A stretch of DNA of 64,000 nt from Mycolicibacterium thermoresistibile. Its GTDB lineage: Bacteria > Actinomycetota > Actinomycetes > Mycobacteriales > Mycobacteriaceae. This document shows, one piece after another, positions 24,718 to 31,805 of this stretch. Position 1 is the stretch's first letter; every line of letters starts with the position of its first letter. The notes under the pieces were generated by a model that saw only the letters and a list, made by a program, of their open reading frames with translations, was not told where the DNA came from and did not search any database. The stretch is taken from NCBI RefSeq assembly GCF_900187065.1, contig NZ_LT906483.1, positions 2,170,001 through 2,234,000 on the forward strand. The letters run 5' to 3'. The translations under genes were made by a program, and so were the position numbers.

Positions 24718-25883
24718 ATCGGCTGTTGGCTCCGGGTGATGTGGTGCGGCGGTGGTGGGATTCGCGCACCCGGGGGCATAAGTGGGCGGTCGGACTGCTC
24801 GGGTTCGGCGTGCTGGCGCTGCTGCCGCTGTACACCCCGCCGTTTCTGGACACCCCCGGGATCAGCTTCGGCGGCACCATGGCCCAGTTCGCGATGTTCG
24901 CGCTGATCGCGATCGGCCTCAACGTGGTGGTCGGCCAGGCCGGGCTGCTGGACCTCGGCTATGTCGGGTTCTACGCCGTCGGCGCCTACACGGTGGCGCT
25001 GCTCACCAGCCCGGAGAGTCCGTGGAACCGGATGGGCTGGACGGTGTTCTTCTCCAGCGACTGGGCCTGGCTGTCGTGTGTGCCGCTGGCCATGGCGGTC
25101 ACCGCGTTCTCCGGGCTGATCATCGGAACCCCGACGCTGCGGCTGCGCGGCGACTATCTGGCCATCGTGACGCTGGGATTCGGCGAGATCATCCGCCTGG
25201 TCGCCGACAACCTGTCCGGCGTCACCAACGGCGCCCGCGGCCTGCACCAGGTGGCCTACCCGCGGGTGGGGGAGAGCGAGCGGCTGCCCGACGGGGTGTT
25301 CTCCAGCGGCAACTCGGCCGGCGCGGCCAACTACGGCACCTGGTGGTTCTGGTTGGGCCTGGTGCTGATCGCGGTGATCCTGGTACTGGTCGGCAACCTC
25401 GAACGCAGCCGGGTCGGACGGGCCTGGATCGCCATCCGCGAGGACGAGGACGCCGCAGAGGTGATGGGCGTCAACACCTTCAAGTTCAAGGTCTGGGCGT
25501 TCGTGATCGGCGCCGCGATCGGCGGGCTGTCCGGCGCGTTGTACGCCGGGCAGGTCCAGTACGTCGCGCCGCCGACGTTCAACATCATCAACTCAATGCT
25601 GTTCCTGTGCGCGGTGGTGCTCGGCGGGCAGGGCAACAAACTCGGGGTGGTGCTGGGCGCCTTCGTCATCGTGTATCTGCCCAACCGGCTGCTCGGCGTG
25701 GAGCTCCTCGGTGTGAACCTCGGCGATCTGAAGTATCTGTTCTTCGGTCTGGCGCTGGTGGTGATGATGATCTTCCGTCCCGCGGGGCTGTTCCCGGCGC
25801 GCCAGCAGCTGCTGGCCTACGGCAGATCCGCCCGCGAGATGCTGCGCGCCCGGCCCGACGATCGGGAGCCGGTGTCGTCATGA
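24714..25883 (+). CDS. livM: Branched-chain amino acid type ABC permease (LivM)
   Basis: The 389-residue partner permease of LivH. After an N-terminal basic segment come nine or so helices with NVVVGQAGLLDLGYVGFYAV near residue 65 and the coupling motif AIREDEDAAEVMGVNTFKFK near residue 243. A GLSGALYAGQ motif follows; all are LivM hallmarks. The GTG start overlaps livH by 4 nt, and its own stop overlaps the ATG of livG by 4 nt, giving an unbroken translational chain. Confidence 0.93.
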   Translation: MNRLLAPGDVVRRWWDSRTRGHKWAVGLLGFGVLALLPLYTPPFLDTPGISFGGTMAQFAMFALIAIGLNVVVGQAGLLDLGYVGFYAVGAYTVALLTSPESPWNRMGWTVFFSSDWAWLSCVPLAMAVTAFSGLIIGTPTLRLRGDYLAIVTLGFGEIIRLVADNLSGVTNGARGLHQVAYPRVGESERLPDGVFSSGNSAGAANYGTWWFWLGLVLIAVILVLVGNLERSRVGRAWIAIREDEDAAEVMGVNTFKFKVWAFVIGAAIGGLSGALYAGQVQYVAPPTFNIINSMLFLCAVVLGGQGNKLGVVLGAFVIVYLPNRLLGVELLGVNLGDLKYLFFGLALVVMMIFRPAGLFPARQQLLAYGRSAREMLRARPDDREPVSS

Positions 25884-26707
25884 GCATCGAGGAACTGGCC
25901 GGGGTGCACCGCGATATCCGCGCCGCCGAGGGTGAGATCCTGTTGGAGACGGTCGATCTCACGGTCAAGTTCGGCGGGCTGGTGGCTCTGGACTCGGTCA
26001 GCTTCAACATCCGGCGCGGTGAGATCCTCGGTCTGATCGGACCCAACGGCGCCGGGAAGACCACCTGTTTCAACGCGATCACCGGTGTCTACCGGCCGGC
26101 GTCGGGTGCGGTGATCTTCGACGGGCAGAAGTTGGGCCGGATCAAGCGGCATCAGATCACCCGGCTCGGGATCGCCCGCACCTTTCAGAACATCCGGTTG
26201 TGGGGTGAGATGACGGCGCTGGAGAACGTCGTCGTCGGCACCGACGCCCGGCACAAGACCTCGGTGCCCGGCGCGCTGTTCCGCAGCCCGCGGCACCGCC
26301 GGGAGGAGCGGTCGGCGATCGAACGCGCCACCGCGCTCTTGCATTTCGTCGGGATCGCACACCGGGCAGAGGAGAAGGCCAAGAACCTGCCCTACGGTGA
26401 TCAGCGCCGTCTGGAGATCGCCCGGGCGCTGGCCACCGAACCGAAACTGTTGTGCCTGGACGAGCCGGCGGCCGGTTTCAACCCCAGCGAGAAGGCCGCG
26501 CTGATCGACCTGATCCGCAAGATCCGCGACGACGGGTACACCGTGCTGCTCATCGAACACGACATGAAGCTGGTCATGGGGGTCACCGATCGCATCGTGG
26601 TGCTGGAGTTCGGCCGCAAGATCGCCGACGGCCCGCCGGCGGCGATCCGCGAGGATCCCGCGGTGATCGCCGCGTATCTGGGGGTGCCCGATGACGAGAT
26701 CGGCTGA
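25880..26707 (+). CDS. livG: Branched-chain amino acid type ABC ATPase (LivG)
   Basis: The 275-residue ATPase has Walker A GPNGAGKTTCFNAITG, the Q-loop at ARTFQNIRLWGEMTALENV, a signature LPYGDQRRLEIARALA (YGDQR in place of LSGGQ, normal for LivG) and Walker B LLCLDEPAAGFNPSE. The switch histidine is in LLIEHDMKLVM. The N-terminal 20 residues are an extension before LLETVDLTVKFGG. The ATG overlaps the livM stop and its last 17 nt overlap livF. Confidence 0.95.
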   Translation: MSIEELAGVHRDIRAAEGEILLETVDLTVKFGGLVALDSVSFNIRRGEILGLIGPNGAGKTTCFNAITGVYRPASGAVIFDGQKLGRIKRHQITRLGIARTFQNIRLWGEMTALENVVVGTDARHKTSVPGALFRSPRHRREERSAIERATALLHFVGIAHRAEEKAKNLPYGDQRRLEIARALATEPKLLCLDEPAAGFNPSEKAALIDLIRKIRDDGYTVLLIEHDMKLVMGVTDRIVVLEFGRKIADGPPAAIREDPAVIAAYLGVPDDEIG

Positions 26708-27449
26708 AGCGGCTGACCGGGAGTCGCCCCGGGTGATGTTGGAGGTCCGCGACGTCGAGGTGCACTACGGCCGGATCCGGGCCCTGCACGGGGTCTCGTT
26801 GCGGGTGCACGAGGGCGAACTGGTGACCCTGCTGGGCTCCAACGGCGCCGGTAAGACCACGATGATGCGCGCCATCTCCGGGTTGCGTCCGCTGACCCGC
26901 GGTTCGGTCTGGTTCGACGGCCGCGATATCACCCGGGTCAGCGCCCACCGCAGGGTCGCCGACGGGTTGATCCAGGTTCCGGAGGGCCGTGGCGTCTTCC
27001 CCGGTATGACCGTCCTGGAGAACCTCGACATGGGTTGCTACGGGAGGCGATTCGCTTCCCGTGCCGAACACCGGGAGCGGCTGGACTGGGTGCTGCAGAC
27101 GTTTCCGCGGCTGGCCGAACGGCGGGATCAGGTGGGCGGAACGCTGTCCGGTGGGGAACAGCAGATGCTGGCCATCGGGCGGGCGCTGATGGCGCGGCCG
27201 AAGGTGCTGCTGCTCGACGAGCCGTCGATGGGGTTGGCGCCGATGGTGATCTCGCAGATCTTCGGCATCATCGCCGACATCAACGCCCAGGGCACCACGG
27301 TCCTGCTGGTGGAGCAGAACGCCCAGCAGGCGCTGAGCCGCTCCGACCGCGCCTACATCCTGGAGACCGGCGAGATCACCCGCTCCGGTCCGGCCCGGGA
27401 GCTGTTGGCCGACGACAGCATCCGCGCCGCCTACCTCGGCGTCGCCTGA
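26691..27449 (+). CDS. livF: Branched-chain amino acid type ABC ATPase (LivF)
   Basis: The 252-residue second ATPase has Walker A GSNGAGKTTMMRAISG, the LivF-typical VPEGRGVFPGMTVLENL, signature LSGGEQQMLAIGRALMA, Walker B VLLLDEPSMGLAP and LLVEQNAQQAL. It pairs with LivG to drive the LivHM pore. It is the last gene of the importer cassette and faces the DUF167 gene. The whole five-gene cassette lies between pdtaR and the DUF167/thiolase block, where M. tuberculosis, as I recall, has none. Confidence 0.95.
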   Translation: MTRSAEAADRESPRVMLEVRDVEVHYGRIRALHGVSLRVHEGELVTLLGSNGAGKTTMMRAISGLRPLTRGSVWFDGRDITRVSAHRRVADGLIQVPEGRGVFPGMTVLENLDMGCYGRRFASRAEHRERLDWVLQTFPRLAERRDQVGGTLSGGEQQMLAIGRALMARPKVLLLDEPSMGLAPMVISQIFGIIADINAQGTTVLLVEQNAQQALSRSDRAYILETGEITRSGPARELLADDSIRAAYLGVA

Positions 27450-27541
27450 CCCCGACCTCTCCTCCCGCGACGGTCCGTGTCTGCACGCCGACACGCCGTG
27501 AACGCCGTACAGATAGGGTCACTCGCGGGGAGAAAAAGGCG

Positions 27542-27778
27542 TCAACCGATGCGGAACCGCTTGATGCGGGCACTCGCTCCCGCCACCAGTTCCACCCGGC
27601 TCCGCGGCACGTCGAAATGGTCGGCCAGCACCTTGATCACCGCGGCGTTGGCCTTGCCCTCGACGGCCGGCTCGCGCACATACACGGTCAGCGTGCCGTC
27701 GTCGGCGGTCTGGACCAGCGGGCCCTTGCGGCTGTTGGGTTTGACCCGCACCGCGACGGTCTTGGACTGCTCAGTCAT
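27542..27778 (-). CDS. DUF167/UPF0235 protein
   Basis: A 78-residue conserved protein with the YggU/UPF0235 fold pattern: VAVRVKPNSRKGPL at the start, then TVYVREPAVEGKANAAVIKV and ELVAGASARIKRF, the alternating beta-alpha blocks of the family. Biochemical function is unknown. The ATG start overlaps the end of the upstream YwaF-like gene by 8 nt, so they are probably co-translated. It is convergent with livF; the 92-nt gap holds a short imperfect inverted repeat (CTCCCGCGA/TCGCGGGGAG). Confidence 0.88.
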   Translation of the reverse strand: MTEQSKTVAVRVKPNSRKGPLVQTADDGTLTVYVREPAVEGKANAAVIKVLADHFDVPRSRVELVAGASARIKRFRIG

Positions 27779-28454
27779 CCCGTCTACGTTGCCACGGCCA
27801 GGTCATCAACGCCCACACGGCCAGGATCAGCACGGACGCGACGAGGATGTACACCGGCCACGGACCCATCAGATCCAGCAGTGACGGTGTGCCCGGTTTG
27901 CCGTTGAGGAACCCGTAGTTGGTGCCGGCGATCCGGTTGAACGTGAACGTCACCGCCGCCCACACCAGGGTGATCAGCACGGTGATGCGGTAGCTGCGCC
28001 AGCTGGGCCGCAGCCCGCGCCCCCAGGTGAGATAGATGGCCGCCCAGACCACCAGCAGGTGGATGGCCCAGAACGCCAGATACTCGTAGTGCGGGAAGTC
28101 GGGGCTGCGCAGCACCGGTGTGATCAGCGCCTGCGCGCTGAGCACCAGCCCCCAGTAGTAGGTCAGCGCGTACGCCCAGTGTCGTTGTGACCACAACGCG
28201 TACGCGGCGGCGACGGTCGCCAGGTCGGTGAGCCGCAGTGGCACCGAACGCTCCACCGTCGGCGGAACGAGCGCATGAACGAGCATCGCCGCGTAGATCA
28301 GCGCGGTGACGCCGCCGAGGATCCGGCCCAACCACCGGGCGTGCTCGGCGGTCTGCCGCCGGCCGACCCGGACCAACGTCACCGCGCCGACCACGAACAC
28401 CGCCAGGGCGCCCCAGTGCGAGGGCCCGTAGACGGCGAACTGGTCAGCGGGCAA
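27771..28454 (-). CDS. YwaF/TIGR02206-type six-helix membrane protein
   Basis: A 227-residue membrane protein with six to seven helices and the family motif set SHWGALAVFVVG at the start, YWGLVLSAQALITP and HYEYLAFWAIHLLVVWAA in the middle. FNRIAGTNYGFLNGKP follows near residue 175. YwaF-like proteins are widespread in Gram-positive bacteria with unknown role. The TTG start overlaps the stop region of the thiolase-like gene by 11 nt. It forms a minus-strand run DUF35-thiolase-YwaF-DUF167 in which every gene overlaps the next. Confidence 0.85.
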   Translation of the reverse strand: MPADQFAVYGPSHWGALAVFVVGAVTLVRVGRRQTAEHARWLGRILGGVTALIYAAMLVHALVPPTVERSVPLRLTDLATVAAAYALWSQRHWAYALTYYWGLVLSAQALITPVLRSPDFPHYEYLAFWAIHLLVVWAAIYLTWGRGLRPSWRSYRITVLITLVWAAVTFTFNRIAGTNYGFLNGKPGTPSLLDLMGPWPVYILVASVLILAVWALMTWPWQRRRDD

Positions 28455-29643
28455 CGATGACCGACGAACCGTGCCCGAACAGACCCTGGTTGGCGGTGAT
28501 CCCGACTTTCGCGTTCTCCACCTGGCGGCCGGTGGCCTGACCCCGCAGCTGCCAGGTCAGTTCACACACCTGCGCGATCGCCTGGGCCGGGATGGCCTCC
28601 CCGAAACAGGCCAGCCCGCCGGACGGGTTGACCGGGATCCGGCCGCCGAGCGCGGTGGCGCCGCTGCGCAACAGCTGCTCGGCCTCACCCTTGGCGCACA
28701 GTCCGAGATGCTCGTACCAGTCCAGCTCCAGCGCCGTGGACAGGTCGTAGACCTCCGCCAGTGAGAGGTCCTCCGGCCCGATGCCGGCCTCGGCGTAGGC
28801 GGCGTCGAGGATCTGATCCTTGAACACCCGCTCCGGCGCGTCCACCACCGCGGTGGAATCCGTGGCGATGTCCGGCAGTTCGGGCAGATGCTGCGGGTAG
28901 CGCGGGGTGACGGTGGAGACCGCCCGCACCGACGGCACCCCCTGCACCGAGCCGAGGTGTTTCTCGGCGAAGCTCCTGCTGGCCACGATCAACGCCGCGG
29001 CGCCGTCGGAGGTGGCGCAGATGTCGAGCAGCCGCAGCGGATCGGAGACCACCGGGCTGGCCAGCACGTCCTCGATGGAGGTCTCCTTGCGGTACCGGGC
29101 GTACGGGTTGTGCAGACCGTGCCGGGCGTTCTTGACCTTGACCGCCGCGAAGTCCTCCGCGGTGGCGCCGTAGAGGTCCATCCGCCGCCGCGCCAACAGC
29201 GCGAAGTACACCGTGTTGGTCGCACCGATGAGGTGGAACCGCTGCCAGTCCGGATCGTTCTTGCGTTCCCCGCCGACCGGGGCGAAGAACCCCTTCGGGG
29301 TGGTGTCGGCGCCGATCACCAGCGCCACATCGCAGAACCCGGCCAGGATCTGGGCCCGCGCGCTCTGCAACGCCTGAGATCCGCTGGCACACGCCGCGTA
29401 CGACGACGACACCGGAACCCCGTTCCAGCCCAGCTTCTGGGCGAACGTCGACCCGGCGACGAAACCCGGGTAACCGTTGCGGATGGTGTCGGCGCCGGCG
29501 ACGAACTGGATCTGCCGCCAGTCCAGGCCGGCCTCGGCCAGCGCCGCCCGGGCGGCGGCCACGCCGTACTCGGTGAAGTCGCGTCCCCACTTCCCCCACG
29601 GGTGCATGCCCGCGCCGAGGATGTAGACCGGTTCCGGGCTCAT
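28444..29643 (-). CDS. Thiolase-like lipid-transfer protein (Rv1627c type)
   Basis: A 399-residue SCP-x/thiolase-fold protein. The nucleophile position is in SSYAACASGSQAL. The usual thiolase His motif is replaced by NPSGGLACFGEAIPAQ, and the C-terminal GHGSSVIVAR closes the fold, the pattern of non-degradative Ltp proteins. Its ATG overlaps the DUF35 gene by four bases. Ltp/DUF35 pairs in steroid side-chain degradation form retro-aldolase complexes, so this pair may cleave or bind an acyl-CoA of a similar kind. No steroid genes flank it here. Confidence 0.9.
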   Translation of the reverse strand: MSPEPVYILGAGMHPWGKWGRDFTEYGVAAARAALAEAGLDWRQIQFVAGADTIRNGYPGFVAGSTFAQKLGWNGVPVSSSYAACASGSQALQSARAQILAGFCDVALVIGADTTPKGFFAPVGGERKNDPDWQRFHLIGATNTVYFALLARRRMDLYGATAEDFAAVKVKNARHGLHNPYARYRKETSIEDVLASPVVSDPLRLLDICATSDGAAALIVASRSFAEKHLGSVQGVPSVRAVSTVTPRYPQHLPELPDIATDSTAVVDAPERVFKDQILDAAYAEAGIGPEDLSLAEVYDLSTALELDWYEHLGLCAKGEAEQLLRSGATALGGRIPVNPSGGLACFGEAIPAQAIAQVCELTWQLRGQATGRQVENAKVGITANQGLFGHGSSVIVAR

Positions 29644-30080
29644 TCGGCGATCCTCCAGGCGTAGACGGTGCGTTCGACACCCTCGTCGTCGACGAACAGG
29701 GTCATGGTGGTCAGCTCCATCTCCATGCCGACCTTCAGGTCGGCGGCCAGGGTGCCCTCGACGACCTTGCCGAGCACGATCAGCCCTTCGTCGGCGAGAG
29801 CCACCGCGGCGACCGCGAACGGTTCGAACGGATCCGGCGCCGGATACGGCGGCGGGGGAGCGTACCGGTTCTCGGTGTAGCTCCACAGCGTGCCGCGCCG
29901 CGACAACGGGACCTGTTCGAGTTCGTCACCGGCGCAGGCCGGATTCGGGCAGTTGTTGGCGCGCGGCGGGAAGACGTAGGTGCCGCACTGCGGGCATCTG
30001 GCGCCGACGAGGTGTGGGGACCCTGATTCGTCGGTGGCCCACCAGCCGTCGATCGCGGGAGCTTGGGTTGTACCTGACAC
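29640..30080 (-). CDS. DUF35 OB-fold acyl-CoA-binding protein with zinc ribbon
   Basis: The 146-residue protein has an N-terminal rubredoxin-like zinc ribbon, CPQCGTYVFPPRANNCPNPAC, followed by the DUF35 OB domain (GTLWSYTENRYAPPPPYPAP, then GLIVLGKVVEG). Such proteins partner thiolase-like enzymes and present acyl-CoA. It is the Rv1628c equivalent. The GTG at 30080 is preceded 6 nt upstream by TACGCT, a fitting leaderless promoter; the longer in-frame sequence upstream is not DUF35-like and runs into the hydrolase gene. It leads the four-gene overlapping minus-strand operon. Confidence 0.9.
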   Translation of the reverse strand: MSGTTQAPAIDGWWATDESGSPHLVGARCPQCGTYVFPPRANNCPNPACAGDELEQVPLSRRGTLWSYTENRYAPPPPYPAPDPFEPFAVAAVALADEGLIVLGKVVEGTLAADLKVGMEMELTTMTLFVDDEGVERTVYAWRIAE

Positions 30081-30105
30081 GCGCAAAGCGTACGCGATCC
30101 GGGAA

Positions 30106-30810
30106 TCAAACTGAAACGTGTTGCAGTTTTGTTCCGCTCGCCGGGACGGCGGTGTCGAGCAGGATCCGCAGCACCGCATCGGTGTGCTCGCGGAGCAGAT
30201 TGTGCGGTGCGTCCAGGGCGTGCGTCGTCCAGGCCGGATCCCGGCGGAGTCGTTCGTAGGTGGGCCGCAGCGGAGATTCGCCGTCCCACCCGGTGGCGTA
30301 GACGTACACCCGGCGACGGATCGACTCGAGGGTCCCGGACAACCGGATCGGCTGCATCAGCGCGGCGAGTGGATGCCCGGTGGCCCGCTCGTCGAAGAAC
30401 GGCAGCGGCGGCACCGCCAGCCCGGTGGCGTCGACGGAGCCGTACCACGCGCGCTGGTCGTCGGTGGTGAGGGTCCAGCAGGACTCCCCGTCCCGGGGCA
30501 CGAACGCGTCCAGGTAGACCAGCGAATCCACCCGGGGCCCGGCGCGATCGGCGACCCCGGTGATGACCATGCCGCCGTAGCTGTGCCCGACCAGCACCGC
30601 GTCCCGCACCCGGTGGGCGTGCAGGGCGGCCAGCACGTCGGTGATGTGGGTGTCGAGGTTCACCCCGGCGTGCAGCAGATGCGCCCGTTCGCCCACACCG
30701 GTCGGGCAGATCGCCAGCACCCAGTGCCCGTGCGCCCGCAATCGATCGGCCAGATCGTCGTACCACCAGGCACCGTGGCAGGCGCCCGGAACCAGAACGA
30801 ATGTGCTCAT
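30106..30810 (-). CDS. Alpha/beta hydrolase
   Basis: A 234-residue alpha/beta-hydrolase of the small EstC-like group: oxyanion-side motif LVPGACHGAWWYDDL at the N-terminus, nucleophile elbow GHSYGG near residue 97, and a late His in LDAPHNLLREH. The substrate is unknown. The gene is transcribed divergently from the adjacent LysR gene, and a TATAGT -10 for it lies in the shared control region. That layout usually means the LysR protein regulates the hydrolase. Its 3' end contains part of the DUF35 promoter region. Confidence 0.88.
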   Translation of the reverse strand: MSTFVLVPGACHGAWWYDDLADRLRAHGHWVLAICPTGVGERAHLLHAGVNLDTHITDVLAALHAHRVRDAVLVGHSYGGMVITGVADRAGPRVDSLVYLDAFVPRDGESCWTLTTDDQRAWYGSVDATGLAVPPLPFFDERATGHPLAALMQPIRLSGTLESIRRRVYVYATGWDGESPLRPTYERLRRDPAWTTHALDAPHNLLREHTDAVLRILLDTAVPASGTKLQHVSV

Positions 30811-30831
30811 GACACCAGCGTCGGCCGAGCT

Positions 30832-30872
30832 GAACTATAAGTCCAATACAGATTGGAGCTCAGAACTATAGT
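30832..30872. promoter_or_regulatory. Divergent hydrolase/LysR control region
   Basis: TCCAAT-ACAG-ATTGGA (30842-30857) is a perfect 6-4-6 inverted repeat of the LysR T-N11-A kind. It is flanked by two direct copies of GAACTATA at 30832 and 30863. The left copy read leftward gives TATAGT for the hydrolase, and the right copy gives TATAGT 8 nt before the LysR ATG. One LysR dimer or tetramer could govern both promoters. Confidence 0.65.
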
Positions 30873-30880
30873 GATCGCTT

Positions 30881-31765
30881 ATGGAACTGCGGCAGCTCCA
30901 CTACTTCGTCGCTGTCGTCGAGGAAGCCAACTTCACCCGGGCCGCGCAGCGGCTCAGAATCGCCCAGCCGGCGGTCAGCGCGCAGATCCGGCGGCTGGAA
31001 TCCGAACTCGGGCAGCCGCTGCTGGACCGGTCGCGGCGGACCGTTCGGCTGACCGCGGCCGGGGCCGCCGTCCTTCCCCACGCCCGCGCCGCCCTCGCCG
31101 CGGCGGCCGCCGCGCGTCACGCCGTCGACGATCTCACCGGGCTGCTGCGGGGCACGGTGTCGATCGGCACCGTCACCTCGCACACCGTGGACCTGCCCGC
31201 GCTGCTGGCGGACTTCCACGCCGAGCATCCGAACGTGGAGGTGACGTTGAGCACCGACAGCTCCGACGCGCTGATCGACAAGCTGCGGACCGGCCGGCTC
31301 GATGTGGCGATCGTCTCGATCGGCCCGCGGGAACGGCCGGACGGACTGGACATCGCCGTCATCACCGAGGAGGCCGTCGACGCCGCGGTGGCGCCCGGTG
31401 ACCCCTTCGCCGGCCGGCCCCACGTCGGACTGGCGGAACTCGCCGACCGGCCCGTCATCACGCTGCCGACCGGTGCGGGTTTGCGCCGCCAGTTCGACCG
31501 GGCCTGTGCGCGGGCCGGGGTGACCCCGCGGATCGCGTTCGAGGCGGCCACCCCGCAGGCGGTGGCGGATCTCGCCGAGCACGGCCTCGGGGTGGCGATC
31601 GTGCCGCGGTCGGTCGCCCGCGGCCGCGACACGCTGCGGGCGGTCCGGCTGAGGCCGCAGGTGCGTGGGCGGTTGGTGTGGGCCTGGCGGGCCGGCGACA
31701 CGCTCAGCCCGCCGGCGCGGGTGCTGGTTCGGCGCGCCCGGGAGTCGGGCTCTCGAACGCCGTAG
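30881..31765 (+). CDS. LysR-family transcriptional regulator
   Basis: A 294-residue LysR regulator. The N-terminal winged helix-turn-helix spans MELRQLHYFVAVVEEANFTR with recognition helix AQPAVSAQIRRLESELG. The effector-binding domain (about 90-290) begins GTVSIGTVTSHTVDLPALLA. The effector is unknown. The ATG is preceded 8 nt upstream by TATAGT, a leaderless arrangement, and has no ribosome site. The gene is divergent to the hydrolase, the likely target, and probably autoregulates through the shared palindrome. It ends 40 nt before polA. Confidence 0.93.
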   Translation: MELRQLHYFVAVVEEANFTRAAQRLRIAQPAVSAQIRRLESELGQPLLDRSRRTVRLTAAGAAVLPHARAALAAAAAARHAVDDLTGLLRGTVSIGTVTSHTVDLPALLADFHAEHPNVEVTLSTDSSDALIDKLRTGRLDVAIVSIGPRERPDGLDIAVITEEAVDAAVAPGDPFAGRPHVGLAELADRPVITLPTGAGLRRQFDRACARAGVTPRIAFEAATPQAVADLAEHGLGVAIVPRSVARGRDTLRAVRLRPQVRGRLVWAWRAGDTLSPPARVLVRRARESGSRTP

Positions 31766-31776
31766 GGAACTTCAGG

Positions 31777-31799
31777 GTGTCGGCGCGGGTGCATAAGGT
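31777..31799 (+). promoter_or_regulatory. RecA-independent damage-type promoter of polA
   Basis: GTGTCGGCG, 8 nt, then TAAGGT, ending 6 nt before the polA GTG. It matches the RecA-NDp/PafBC layout TTGTCRGTG-N8-TANNNT at seven of nine upstream positions with exact spacing. Weaker than the uvrA copy, but the spacing is identical. Confidence 0.45.
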
Positions 31800-31805
31800 A
31801 GGGCC

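Noticed and set aside
27450..27541. Small RNA between livF and DUF167 (TAGGGT box near 27513)
   Set aside because: No terminator or conserved structure accompanies it; the gap fits a convergent gene end with a weak imperfect hairpin.
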